From: Aquatica leii
Lineage: Eukaryota; Arthropoda; Insecta; Coleoptera; Lampyridae
Assembly: GCA_035610365.1 (NCBI GenBank)
Contig: CM069432.1
Location: forward strand, 171,924,035-171,988,034
Direction: 5' to 3'
Length of the DNA stretch: 64,000 nt
The notes beneath the pieces were generated by a model that was not told where the DNA came from, searched no databases, and saw nothing but the letters and a program-made list of their open reading frames with translations. The position numbers and the translations under genes were made by a program. Positions 1-11,201 of the stretch are shown one piece after another (the first letter of the stretch is position 1; each line of letters begins with the position of its first letter).

Positions 1-1380
1 TTTGACTAAACTCGATTAGATTTCTTACTCGATTCGGACACCTTTTATATTTTACGTTATTTGCTTCGAGAACATTCCGGTAATTATCTCGAATGATCTT
101 AAACGATCTCAAAGTTGATCCGTTTCAGTGTCCGTTTTTTAAGACTGTTTAGTCAATGGACTTTTCTTGACTTGATGCTGGATAGTAACTACAGACCAAC
201 ACTGGAACATTTGTTTCTCGGAAGACGACCTCCAATATATTTCTTAACTGTCTTCCAATCCAGTTGATCTAAGCCGCAACCAAGCTTGGATACTGCTAGT
301 TTCTTAATGTTGTGGAACAAAGCGTCGATCATCACGTAGTTCTAAATTTTTCGTCTGTTTCTGTCTTCGTAGTTCATCTAACCGTTCAAATTTTACCTTA
401 AATACGACTCTAACCCCTCAAGATCCTCCCTCACTCAATGTGCGATAGCGTTATCCTTTCGTGTTTGAAACAGGTCTTGTTTTCCTTCGGTTGTAACTCC
501 GAACTTTGCCTTTCCAAAATACTGGCATACATAGGTCTACCATGATCTTTTTTAGTGTTACCGGATCCGAGTTGACATTAAGGATCCTTACGAGAATCGC
601 ATTTTTCACACGTACTAATGTTCTCCCAACTAATGGTCCTTTTTTAACCACACCAGACTTTTAGTTCTTCTAGGCAGGATCGCGTCTTCACTCAATAAAA
701 CTTGCATGGCTACCTTTTGGAACGAATGAAATCTTGATGAGATCGTTCATCATATCCAAATGGGACCCATACTTCTTTATAGCGTCTATTCCGATGATAA
801 CTTCTTCCGTGATGTTAGCTATTAGTACTTGATGGTCGAGTACTAAATTTTTCAAATCAATGGTCACTTTTACTTGTCCGTGAGTAAGTATTTCTTTACT
901 TGTTGCCTTCCAAGTCGTACTGTAACTGATGATGCCTTCTCATTTTCAAATAATATGTCAAAATAGATGGCCTTTGTCGCTCCTGTGTCAACCAGTAACT
1001 GAGCACTTTGTCCATTGATCTTGCCATCGAGATAAGTGTTGTGGATAAGCGATGACATTTGAATGGTGATCCCCGGTATTTACACGATTTAAAACTAAAT
1101 TTTATAAACGAATCAATTAAATCTAACAACATTTAAAAAACAACTTACAGATAATTTATAAATCACTCGATATTTACAAATACTGTCAAATAAATTGCAT
1201 TTTTGTTTATTTTATCAACACGTTTTCTTTTATGACGTATGTATTTTTTACTACCACGCACATTAAACAGTTTATTTATTTAAACCGACACCGTATTCTT
1301 CTTCTGACTAAACTGGATTAGATTCCTTGCTCGGTTTGGCCACTTTTTATATTTTACGTTATCTGCTTCTATCTGTTTGA
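1..1380 (-). mobile_element. Old, degraded Ty3/gypsy copy (same family as 18.2-24.9 kb)
   Basis: Fossil LTR retroelement running off the left edge of the window. It aligns by eye with the young element at 18230-24898 in the same orientation. LTR-like sequence ends at a GTTTCA near 127, macrodomain-region sequence occupies about 150-510, protease-region sequence about 515-1080 (a DTGAT-type active-site string is visible), and LTR-like sequence about 1090-1380. A stretch at 4-62 recurs at about 1306-1370, as expected for the two LTRs. The copy is much shorter than a full element, lacks a recognisable RT, RNase H or gag, and is broken many times, so it is clearly older than the other copy. Shared parts and order are seen; the family assignment is by similarity within the window. 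Confidence 0.8.
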
Positions 1381-1575
1381 ATACTAATATTTTAATTCGT
1401 GATATTTTAGACCCACTGAATATAAAATGGAGCAATAAGAAAAAAGAGCTGGTAAGAATTCAATACTTAAACCAAAAAATTATATGGCATATATTTTTTA
1501 CATTTTACACTTTAATGAAGCAGAAAAACAAACACTAACACATCAAAGCTTAAGCTTTCGCGGTTGTTATGTTTA

Positions 1576-1847
1576 TCATTATACGCGACTTTTGGCTTAG
1601 ACCGCGTCGTAGTAAAACACCCAGACCTAGGCTTGGTCCTAGTCTCTTCTTGAGAGCAAAACAAGAAGTAGAACGTTGCTTTTGTCGTATTGTCGTTTGT
1701 GAACCCAAACAAACTGACGTTTCGCAAGACATTGCAGCTTGCATCTTTAGAGTGGTAAATGTCACTCACTCACTCTCAAGAAGCGACTAGGACCAAGCCT
1801 GGGTGATTTACTAGGACGCGGTCTAAGCCGAAAGTCGCTTATAATCA
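1576..1847. repeat. Foldback/MITE-like inverted repeat
   Basis: About 70 bp at the left end (cgacttttggcttagaccgc...) is mirrored at the right end (gcggtctaagccgaaagtcg), giving a 272-bp foldback unit with a central spacer of about 110 bp. It is relatively GC-rich for the region. Open frames across it are by-products of the hairpin. The superfamily is not recognisable and no clear target duplication was found. Confidence 0.7.
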
Positions 1848-2122
1848 TAAACTAACACAGTAGTTATGTCGATAAATTCACAATAATTTTTTCTCTTAAT
1901 AATTTTTTATACGTTATATTATTTTTATCTTCAAATAAAATAGGAAAATGATCACGATTTAGTTGAGGTTTTTTGTGAACTAGATTAACTACGCTATTGT
2001 GTACACTTTATCACGGCTTCTCTTCTTTTTATCGCGCCGTCTCCTTACAAAGGTTGGCGATCCATATAGCTAAACGTGCTTTAAAAATTGTTGTTCGGAA
2101 AATATCACTTGACGAATCTAAA

Positions 2123-2345
2123 TCACCTTCGCACGTCTTTTCGCCAAGAATTCTGTCTTCTTCCGAGAGATTGTTTACCCCTTATCTTGCATTCAATGAT
2201 TAGACGTGGAGTTTCGTGTTTTGGACCTCTCATGATATGTCCAAAGTATTGGGGTTTTCTAATTTTTATAGTTGTTAACAGTTCTTTTCTTTTGTTGATT
2301 CTTGTTAGTGCCTCTGTGTTTCTTACTTTCTGTAGCGGTAGCGGA
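2123..2345 (-). mobile_element. LINE (non-LTR retrotransposon) C-terminal fragment
   Basis: The minus strand stays open for about 74 codons to a TGA at 2125-2123. It reads RNTEALTRINKRKELL, then IRKPQYFGHIMRGPKHE, then CKIRGKQSLGRRQNSWRKDV. This is the C-terminal tail typical of insect endonuclease/reverse-transcriptase LINE proteins (R-x-L-x-Y-x-G-H-x-M-R, then G-R-R-x-x-S-W). The upstream part toward 2560 is not recognisable in frame, so only the 3' end of a 5'-truncated, diverged copy is supported. The clade is not resolved. Confidence 0.75.
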
Positions 2346-5300
2346 TAGCGCTCTGTTACGGTACAGGTAAGAGACAGGCTACTATAGAAATTGGCAATCC
2401 TGCTCTACGCCAGCTATTGTTTCTTCCCATCGAAAAATAATTTCTTAAGGACTTCATACTAGACACCCATAGGCGACCATCGCATCTTGATAACATCGGC
2501 TATGACACTGCGGTGCAGAAAGCAAACGGAAAACTGTTGTATTATTCCAAACAAATCTCTATCACTGCTATTAATTTATTGAAAAATTTGGTCAAATTCT
2601 GATGATGGGATACATGAGATAATGATCAAGCTCTCACATTTACATTGACATGAGATTCCCTTGAACGATTTACATTTTCAAGGTTTACAATGACTATTAT
2701 TAACATCACTAAAAACAGAAAAATTAAAAAGAACCGAGTTAAAAAAATGTACCTACTAAAAAGAAAAACAAATATTTAGTTTAGTTAAAATTTGCATTAA
2801 AATATTTTTTGAAGACGATGCCAAACACATTCGGCTTAAACTTATTCCAACTACTCACTTGATATTAACAATTAAGCCCAATTCTACGTCAATGTCATGC
2901 ATGGCATCGACTTTAAATAGTAATTTCACGTAGATTGTAACTAAAGTAAACAATTATTTTTTATTTTTTAGTGGATTTTATTTGATGCATTTTTTTAAAT
3001 CGATTATTTTTTTGTTAAAAAAGTTATTATGTAAGTGTTCCATCTAAATAGATTAACGGTACCTAGATTATATAATATCTTTTTTCCACTACTAGTTGTA
3101 GAGGCTTATTACCTATAATAGTAGGTTGTGAAGTTGTACTTTTTTAAGCGTGGGTAAATAATATTTCATTATTAACCACTGGTTAATAATAAACATATTA
3201 ACATTTTCTGATAATACTATAACAGTTTCAAAGAAAAAAAGTTTACGAAACTGTCTACCAAGAGCAAGAGATTTTATTTAATGCTAATTTAAGTTTTCAA
3301 ATCGTTCAATTAATAAATTAATTTGTTTTTAAAAAGTTAATTATTTGAAGCTTAATTAAATGTAAATATTATTGAATTAAATATGTTTTAGATATAATCA
3401 ATACTTAAAATAATAATGTTTTTAAACAATTTAAACAACTTTAGCAATAAAAACTTACGTTATCTATTTGTTTTTTGTGTTTTAAATCACAATTAAGAAA
3501 GACGTCAATCTTAATTCTATTAAAGTAATGACAACTGTCATAATCGCTGACTTGATTTTTAATTTAAAATCTTAAATTTTAAATTTGATTTAGTAACAGG
3601 CAAAAAGGTTTTTCCGTCGTCGTTTATTAATACTTGTTTAACGTATAATAATGTATCAAAAGTAGTGCGGTCTACATCATCTGACTATTTTCTGAGCACA
3701 CAAATTGTCAATTGGTTTTTATCGATGATTTTCAGTTGCTTTTACGGAGCCTTCCTGATATCAAAGTTGTGATGTTTGTATGTTATATAAAATGGTATAT
3801 AAAAATTATTATAAACAGATTTTAGTTTATGACATAAATAACAACGTATATTTTGTATAAACTAATACTTATCATATAACTGTGTTGTAGTGATACTCGT
3901 GTACTTCTTTTGCATACATACCGAAAACATTACGTATTTATAAAAATAAGACAAAGAGCATTTAGTTATCATTACTTTCTTCGACATTACCTTCTTCATC
4001 TAAGCAACTACTTCTCTGACATTTGCACTAATTTGTAAAACATTGCTCACTATGCTTTGCTAAACACATTATAATCTGTGGCTAAACTACATATGAACTT
4101 TTATCAGATTCAAATTGTATCGATAAGTTAGTGAACAGCATTTTTTTAGTAAATCATAGACTAAAAAGATTAACTAAACAATTGTGTTACTAAAATTCAG
4201 CTTTTTGCATGATGTTCATTTAAAAACTACAATGTGGCACATTATGTTATAGTTAATATGACAAATCTATAATACCAACAAACGATTATGAATTTCTCGT
4301 ATGTACATACCAGATTCTTTTCTTTAAATTGCCATTACGTAAATATTGTTATAAACAAAAGTAACACAACAATATGATAGAAAATATATATTTAATCTAT
4401 AAGTAGGTGAACTAGTTTCTTCTCTCTAAAGCCATCATTCATTAGTGACAACACTAAACTATAATTCGTGGCATTTTTTGTACTCAAACCCAATCTGTCG
4501 TAAGAATTTTTTTATGACATCTGGTTCACCGTTGTAATTAACATTCACTTACATTTACTAAACTAAAATATTTATTGTTACAACTTTCTTATCTACAGAA
4601 GTAAATATGTATTCAAATTACCATTGTTTTTATCGTAGATTTTTAATGTTTCCTGGTTAGCCTATAGTTTTATTCCTAATAACAATATTCGTCAATTATG
4701 AACCATTTTTAAATGTATAAACACTTTATTTGCTTTATAAATAATTTTGATTTGCTTTTTACATCTAGTTCAGCTTCTGTGTACAAAAAAAACAATCCCA
4801 CGATTACCTTTCGGCTGATAAAGAGAACTTTTTAATGTTTCGAGATGTAATTTTCTTCGATTACCCAGCATACTTTTAATCACATAAAACTAAAAAAATT
4901 TTGCAATCATTGATATTTTCAAAACTAATTATAATTAATCCGATTAAAATTTAATTGGCGCGTTGAGGTTATATAGCATTCCCATTACTTAAAAATCCCA
5001 CTACCGTTGATACAAAAATAAAACAATTGTTTAGTAACATTTAGTAACATTAACGCTCTCGCTCGCTGCGCTCGCTCGCGCGTGAAAATGTCTCGATTAT
5101 TAATTGCTTTCATTACCAACCTTGTTGGTTAAATAACTATTAATAATTCTAGTAGTGGAAACAATTGTATATATACCACTGTTCAGAAGTTCATTATAAC
5201 CTGCGCGTTATAATGATACATTTCTCAATCTTGATATACATATAATATACTATTATTTCGTTACATACTTTGGCTATTAAATGGCTAACGTCTTTTTGTT

Positions 5301-6846
5301 CTTCAATAAATCAGTGGCCGTGATGAAGTGAGCACGATATCGTCACGAAATATCTTTTATGAAAAACCGCAATCAAGTTATGATGATTTGCCTTTCCTGT
5401 GTGAATGGTAAAACAAATCTAGAAGAATTTAATTAGTTGTTTCTTTGTATGTTTTGTGAATATTGATGATTTATACAAATAAATATAATTAAAAATAAAA
5501 ACTGGCCTAAATTTATAAGAATTATGTAGTCATAAAATTATACTACTGTTTTATTTTATGCAACATTTTTCTTTTTTACTGCGATTCTAAAATGTTGTGT
5601 CAAATATTCGTTAAAAAATTCTTAATTTAATTTCTTTTATAATTGAGTTTATAGCAAACTTTAATACTTTAAATGTAAGGGTTAAGATAATAGTTTTATT
5701 GTTCGTAATACATTAGAATATATTATTATTATGAACCGAAAATTGTTTTTTCCGATATCTGATATTACGTCGTCAACATGAATGTTTTCGAACAAAAACT
5801 AGCTTTAGATTGTGTAAAGGTTTTCTTTAAGTATTGATATAAAGAAATTCTTTTCGTTTAATTTTCGTAACTTGTAAGCGTTTTTCTACGGAAACGGAAA
5901 AAAACTTGATTAAAATCTTTTAATCCCAAGACCTAAAGGAAACATCTTTATTTGAGCGCTAATTTAAAATGTGAAAACCATCGATCAAGTAAAAGGTTTT
6001 TATTATTTTTTTTTATACAAGCGCAAGTGATTTATGTTTTTTTTCAGCATATAAAAATAGATTGGTATGGCAGGTTCCATAATAAAATCAAGTCAATAAT
6101 CGATGCGTAAAATGTCTTGTTTAATGCCAATCAAAAGAACGGAAACGTTTGATGTTATTAAAGGAAAAAATTAAGTATGGTTAAGGTTAGCGTTTATCGA
6201 TGACCTTTGATACATTTTATTAGTAATTTATTCGACCTAGAAACAAGAAAATTACAGTAAATCGTCAGTTATTAAAATGATCTTGGTTACAACGATCTAA
6301 ATGATATAATTTGAATTCGCGACATTTTGCTAGTTCGTTAAGACCGTTTATTTTAAATGGTAAAATTTTTGAATACAAATCTAATTAGTATTATTTGAAA
6401 GAAAAATAAGATATTCGTATCGGAAGTATTGATTTTCGCTTTTTACTATAGACGTTGATTTGTTGAATTACGCCAATTTGTTACCATCCTAGAAATAAAG
6501 CAATCAATGGCAGTTACTATCTTTTTCTATAGTTTCGTTTTAAAGATGTTTTATCTGAAGATGATAATAAAAAGTATTTTTGTTAAACGTTTAGAATATA
6601 GAAAAGAGAAACAAATGCGATCTGTTTGTGTTTTTATAAATTATTAGTGTCGATTGCTGTGTAAACATTGTTTAACATATTTGTTTGTTCAGTAAAAATT
6701 TGTAAGCATTTTGTAATGCGATTGCAGAATAACATGATAAGCTGTTTGGGACTCCATAATTAAAAGTTGGACAATGCCACAGTTGGTTTTATACATTGAA
6801 CAGCCAATGAATACATAACACTTTGTAAAGCTTTCCTGTCTCTATT
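2346..6846. other. AT-rich non-coding stretch
   Basis: No coding exon, RNA gene or complete element is recognised here on either strand. It is long runs of A/T with scattered short repeats and a CpG-rich cluster near 5054. It could be intergenic or intronic. Confidence 0.6.
5054..5083. other. CpG-rich CGCT cluster
   Basis: A 30-bp block built from CGCT/CTCG units stands out against flanks of roughly 75% A+T. Just before it, TTTAGTAACA is tandemly repeated (5029-5051). It is not an inverted repeat. Role unknown: possibly an end of an old repeat or a binding cluster. Confidence 0.4.
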
Positions 6847-7246
6847 TCGATAAAAATAATAGTTTAAAAAAACTAAAAAAACACGCTGTTATCGCTAACC
6901 GAACTAAAAAAAAATAATTTTTAATTACAAAGAGTTTATAATATAGTAGTAGAAGGTCGAACAATCAATCATAATTTGTCACCTCAAAAGAAAATTATAA
7001 TCAAATTTAAGTTATTAACAGAATAATTCAATTCAGCGTGGGGTGCTTGATATATTAAATGTTACAATCATTTTATTGGCAACGATCTATGAGAGGAGAG
7101 TTAAGAAAATGTAGTAAAATGCACCCCACGCTTTTTAATCTGAATTGAATTATTCTGTTAATAACTCAAAATTTTTAGCTATAATAGCGTGTTTTTTTAG
7201 TTTTTTTAAACTATTATTTATTTTTCATTTTTTAGTTCGATTTTTA
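6847..7246. repeat. Foldback element with CGTGGGGTGC inner arms
   Basis: The left arm (aatagtttaaaaaaactaaa near 6858 and agaataattcaattcagcgt near 7020) is mirrored by the right arm (accccacgctttttaatctg at 7122 and tagtttttttaaactatta near 7200). The arms are about 130-190 bp and the loop about 90 bp. Similarity is highest next to the loop, in the CGTGGGGTGC block. No coding capacity; a non-autonomous foldback or MITE of unknown superfamily. Confidence 0.7.
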
Positions 7247-7974
7247 TATTATCTATTTTAATTCATATTCGTTATTTCCATTTCAATCGGTGAGACTGTA
7301 ATTATAAAGTTTTTGATCCTTCGTAATTTCATTCCTTCTTTATCGACTATAAATTCAAGGCCGTGTTGTTTATCAAATTTTGTTCCGTAAAATCAAGAAA
7401 TAGAAATTTCTGTCCTGATTATTTTGTTGTAAATAAGAAGCCTTTTTCTGAATCACGGTTATTAATATATTATGAATATTATAAATAATAGTATATGTTT
7501 ATTAGACTCGTCAGAAACGACATATGCGTAAAGAACAAACAAGACGAGAACGCAGCTATCTTGAAAAAGTCTTTGGCTTTGCCGTGCTGAGACGAGTGTC
7601 ACAAGCAAAGAGTCCAAAACTGCTCGCCTGCGCAGTTCATGAGCTCTGTCTTTGTTACTCTCATGCAGAAGATCCGTAAAGAAATTTATTAATCCTGACG
7701 ATCCTAATCAGGATAATGTAAATTTTTTCGAATTATTGCATTGTCATCATTCCTTGAGACGTGTGCAAAGTTTCAATTGCATCAGACTTCTAGAAGCCGG
7801 TGAAAATTAAGCTCAAAGATTCCGTTACATAGATACATACAACCCAAGCTTATAAAAGCGTGTTAATAAAAGGAAGTAATTGTGATCATGTTCTTATTTT
7901 AATGCAAATTCCGTTTATACAAAGATTTATTGAATATAGTTATTTTATTATTTGTAGAACGTTCGGATAAAACT
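7247..7974. other. Non-coding; possible unclassified repeat at 7510-7890
   Basis: The flanks are plain AT-rich DNA. About 7510-7890 is markedly more GC-rich and has the texture of a dispersed repeat tail, but no ORF, promoter box or target duplication was found, so its class is left open. Confidence 0.35.
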
Positions 7975-8325
7975 TCGTTCACATCTGCCTAATGTATGTG
8001 CCGTAACAAAAAAACACACCTGACAAAAAGTTCAAATATGTTATTCAAATGCGTCAGTTCACATTCGTACAAAACATGGAACGCGATTCGGAACGCACGT
8101 AACGTATATTGGAACACAAAACGCAGTCTGTCGATGTGCGTATAAAATGACAAAAACACCAACCCAGGCTGTAATTTAATTAGTTATTGCAGAAAACATA
8201 CAAAACATAGGTAGGTTGAAGTTTTATAGGAATGTGAACTGACGAATTTGAATAACGTATTTGAACATTTTGTCAGCTGTTTTTTTTTTGTTATGGTCCG
8301 TACGATAAGTACATATGAACGAGGT
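7975..8325. repeat. Foldback repeat, about 350 bp
   Basis: The left arm (ttcaaatatgttattcaaat, cgtcagttcacattc) is mirrored by the right arm (gaatgtgaactgacgaattt, gaataacgtatttgaac), with arms of about 110 bp around a 130-bp centre. A partial, more diverged copy of the left arm and centre follows at about 8335-8440 (gttcgtaacgtaacaaaaac, gacgcagtgtgtagat). Non-autonomous; class unknown. Confidence 0.65.
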
Positions 8326-8710
8326 TCACATCTACTTTACGTTCGTAACGTAACAAAAACACATAGTTGAAGAAAACTTCAAATTCGTATAGATTTCTGT
8401 TCACATCGAACAAAAGACGCAGTGTGTAGATACGAGTACTAAACGTCAAATGGCGATATTATCCTATAAACATACCCTAATTCTACTGCGAGTCTATTAA
8501 AAAATATTAATCTACAGTAAGTGAATTTTTTTGGTTTTAAGTACTGCGACTCTATGGATTTGGTTTCACAACATATAACGCTCGCTGCAAGTGCATGTGT
8601 ACGTACTTCTGCTTGCGGATGCATTAGTAAAAAATAGAAAACAATTACAAAATGCTGATGAAAAACAAAATACGTACTTCAATATGATTTCAAACCAGTA
8701 AAATATAACC
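8326..8710. other. Diverged partial duplicate of the foldback, then unassigned DNA
   Basis: 8335-8440 resembles part of the preceding foldback. 8440-8710 shows nothing recognisable. Confidence 0.4.
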
Positions 8711-9496
8711 ATATAACCGTTGATTGAAAGAGTTTACTAAGATGCGCAACTCCTATGGTACAACGTGTACCGCATATAGGGTCTGACATGTAGATGTTAC
8801 TAGCGTATTAACAGGGTCTGAGATTTTAAAAAGGAGAAGGGATACTCGCGTAGTTTCAAATCTCAGATGCTCACCTTAGACCCTAAAGTGGGGTCTGACA
8901 TGATAGACACGGTTAAGGCTGTGTGTCCGGAGCAGAAATCGTTTTTACAATTTTACAAGACAAAATTACATCGAAGGATTTTCAAAATGGTGCCGGAATT
9001 CTTAAAAAAATTATCTTCACCTAGGTACAGACGCATTTTTAAAATTTTTTTTTCGGGGCCTTAGATAAAAACAAAAAAATTTGAAATTAAAAAAAAAGAA
9101 CTCTGCTACAGACAAATTCACAACACTTAGAAAAATAAATTGTTCTTCAAAAAAATTCTATCTTTGCAAATAACGTCAGGAAATTGAAAATAAAACTTAA
9201 AAAATTCACTGAAATCTATTGTGATTTGAGGTACGACGTCGAATTGTAACTTCGATTGTTGAGATCCGCGCAAGTGTTAACGTACACAAACACGATACTG
9301 TCTTCTCGGAACGCATAAAACTGATAATGTTACAGAAAAGACGTACCTATTAACATTCGTGTTTTTATTATTCAATGCAAATATATAAATATGAAATTTG
9401 TTGTATTTTTTATTTTCTATAACTTTTGTAGATGTAAAAAAATACATGAATATAAAACTAGTTGTAATTTTTTATTTTCTACCACTTTTGTCTAAA

Positions 9497-9730
9497 ATAA
9501 TTGAATCGGTTATTTGGAAAAAGGCACATCTACACTAAATTAAATTTTACACTACAAAGAAAAAAGTGTTATAAATAAACATTCTGAATTGACTGCCGTA
9601 AAACACTTCTAGTATACTGTTTTTGTACCAAAAAATGCGTATACAGAAATATAAAGAACTAAAAAAAAAACAAAATTATCTAAATATGCACTAAACTTGT
9701 GTCTTTTTTCAAATAACCGATTCAATTAAG
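9497..9730. repeat. Inner foldback with TTGAATCGGTTATTTG arms
   Basis: aattgaatcggttatttg near 9499 is mirrored by caaataaccgattcaatt at about 9710-9727, with weaker pairing further in. The unit is about 230 bp and sits inside the larger TIR element, immediately downstream (in transcript sense) of the nuclease remnant. Probably a separate foldback insertion. Confidence 0.65.
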
Positions 9731-9749
9731 AAAGCCAACATTTATGTTG

Positions 9750-10190
9750 AATAGTATTATTTTTACGCAGCCCAGTGAGCTCCAAACTACGAAATAACAG
9801 AATGTTCTTGTTATTTGTAATTGCCTATGTATTTGAGAGAAATAATCGTGCGATCTTTTTAATTTTACAGCATTTTCTTGCAACGGTAAATACAATACTA
9901 GTTTGCGTTCAGCTGCTTCTCTCGGCGATATTTTTAATTTTGTAAAGACACTTTATCTCAATTAAACCATCTTCGCCCACTAATCAGTCAGGAGTAGCAA
10001 GACACGTAGTTTCTGCAGACACAAACAATCCACAGTTTTGAGCTACCTGTCCAAATTCTTGTGAAAATTGTCATTTTACTATTTCTTCATGATTCGGACC
10101 CCAATTTGTTTTAATCGCTCGACACCATAATTGGCCTTTGAGTCTTACAAATTTTAAATTTTCTCGTAAAATATTCAACAAAATTCTTTG
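9750..10190 (-). pseudogene. YqaJ-type recombinase/exonuclease remnant
   Basis: Minus-strand reading gives, in order, NWGPNHEEIVK, QFSQEFGQVAQNCGLFVSAE, LATPD, LVGEDGLIEIKC and RQLQITRTFCYFVVWSSLG. These match the YqaJ/lambda-exonuclease family in order: the GLF(V/I)-x-P-x-x-P-x-L-x-A-x-PDG segment, the catalytic G-L-x-E-I-K-C strand and the Y-x-x-Q-x-Q-G-Q-L-x-I-T-G helix and strand. The family degrades or resects double-stranded DNA and is found in phages, large DNA viruses and eukaryotic mobile elements. This copy is decayed, and it lies wholly within the TIR element at 8718-10991, which suggests cargo or the element's own gene. Family assignment is from motif order only. Confidence 0.65.
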
Positions 10191-11019
10191 TATCTACTTG
10201 TTTCAATAATTTTGCTACCCTGCCAAAATGTTTAAATTTGGAAATATACATAAACACAATAAATCAGAATTTGTTTCTATTGCCTAAATCTTACTTCTAT
10301 CATTTTCAAATCGTTTATAAATTATGCAAGAATACAGTACACGCTCACAAATGTTTTGAGGATCAACTGAAGTTTAAATTCACCTTTTTATTTAAAGCTA
10401 AAACTTGTGATATTTTTGTTATAAAACTGTAACCAAACCAAATATGTAATGTTTTTGAACAAAAAAGTTAATATGTACCAGCTGATAAACTATGTACGTT
10501 AATGAAGATCCGTTGCTGATTACAATTAAAAAAATTAAGAGTAGCAGAAAATCATAACCAAAGTTGACCGTTGATAATGCAGAAGCAATCTTTCATATCA
10601 ATATTTGTTTTCAATCAAGCCGAATACTTGGTATTTTCGTTGATTGAAAACATTTTCAATTAACAGGATTTTATAAACATCTATTGAGAGGTGAAACTTG
10701 AAATAACGAGATAAACATTTAAAGAACCCTAATCAATGCGTTGTTATTGCAGTATCAATGTACGTAACTTATCATCGCTACTTTAAGATAACACGATTTA
10801 AAACAATGTGCACTTCGGTCCTACCGAACGATTGCGAATTGTAGTTTACTACAATTCCGTAGAGTCGCCACATTACAAGCGCAGCTTCTTCCATAAGAAG
10901 TGCAAGTGCAACGAAGAGTAGAAGGAGTGCGATATACGGTACGGTTTTATCCGTAAGCGTTGCGCATCTTAGTAAACTCTTTCAATCAACGATATAACTT
11001 AAAATAAGTTATGGGCTGC

Positions 11020-11201
11020 GACCAATATTTCAGAAAAGAGAACAAGGAGACTATCAAAACTTGATGACGGAAATGAGAGCACATGACACGGAAATGTTTT
11101 TTTATTTTAAAAGAATGTCTGTCTACCAATTTGATGATTTGCTAGGTAAAGTTGATCTTCTGTTATTAAAGAAAACTAATCGTGAACCTCTCACCCCATG
11201 A
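11020..11201 (+). mobile_element. PIF/Harbinger transposase N-terminal fragment
   Basis: An open stretch ending at a TGA (11199-11201) reads DYQNLMTEMRAHDTEMFF, then RMSVYQFDDLLGKVD. This is the conserved N-terminal module of insect PIF/Harbinger (ALP1/HARBI1-like) transposases, normally F-x-x-L-x-x-E-(L/M)-R-x-D-x-x-x-F-F-x-Y-F-R-M-S-x-x-x-F-D-x-L-L. The DDE domain is absent downstream, so this is an isolated fragment just outside the right target duplication of the preceding element. Confidence 0.7.

Larger units (their letters stand above)
8718..10991. mobile_element. 2.3-kb TIR element carrying a YqaJ-type nuclease remnant
   Basis: The ends carry a perfect 33-bp terminal inverted repeat beginning CGTTGATTGAAAGAG and ending ATGCGCAAC, with imperfect pairing for about 40 bp more. 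The element is flanked by a 7-bp direct repeat ATATAAC (8711-8717 and 10992-10998), consistent with a target-site duplication. Extra copies of the GTTGATTGAAA motif occur inside, near 10598-10650. It contains a decayed YqaJ-type coding stretch (9750-10190, -) and a smaller inner foldback (9497-9730). No transposase was recognised, so the superfamily is open. The structure is seen; the element being mobile cargo for a nuclease is inference. Confidence 0.75.

Noticed and set aside
7510-7890. GC-richer block suspected to be a SINE or LINE tail
   Set aside because: No A/B boxes, no target duplication and no coding match could be shown; left as unclassified.
8867-9064. 65-codon plus-strand frame inside the YqaJ-bearing element
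   Set aside because: No recognisable motif, on the opposite strand to the nuclease remnant; likely chance.
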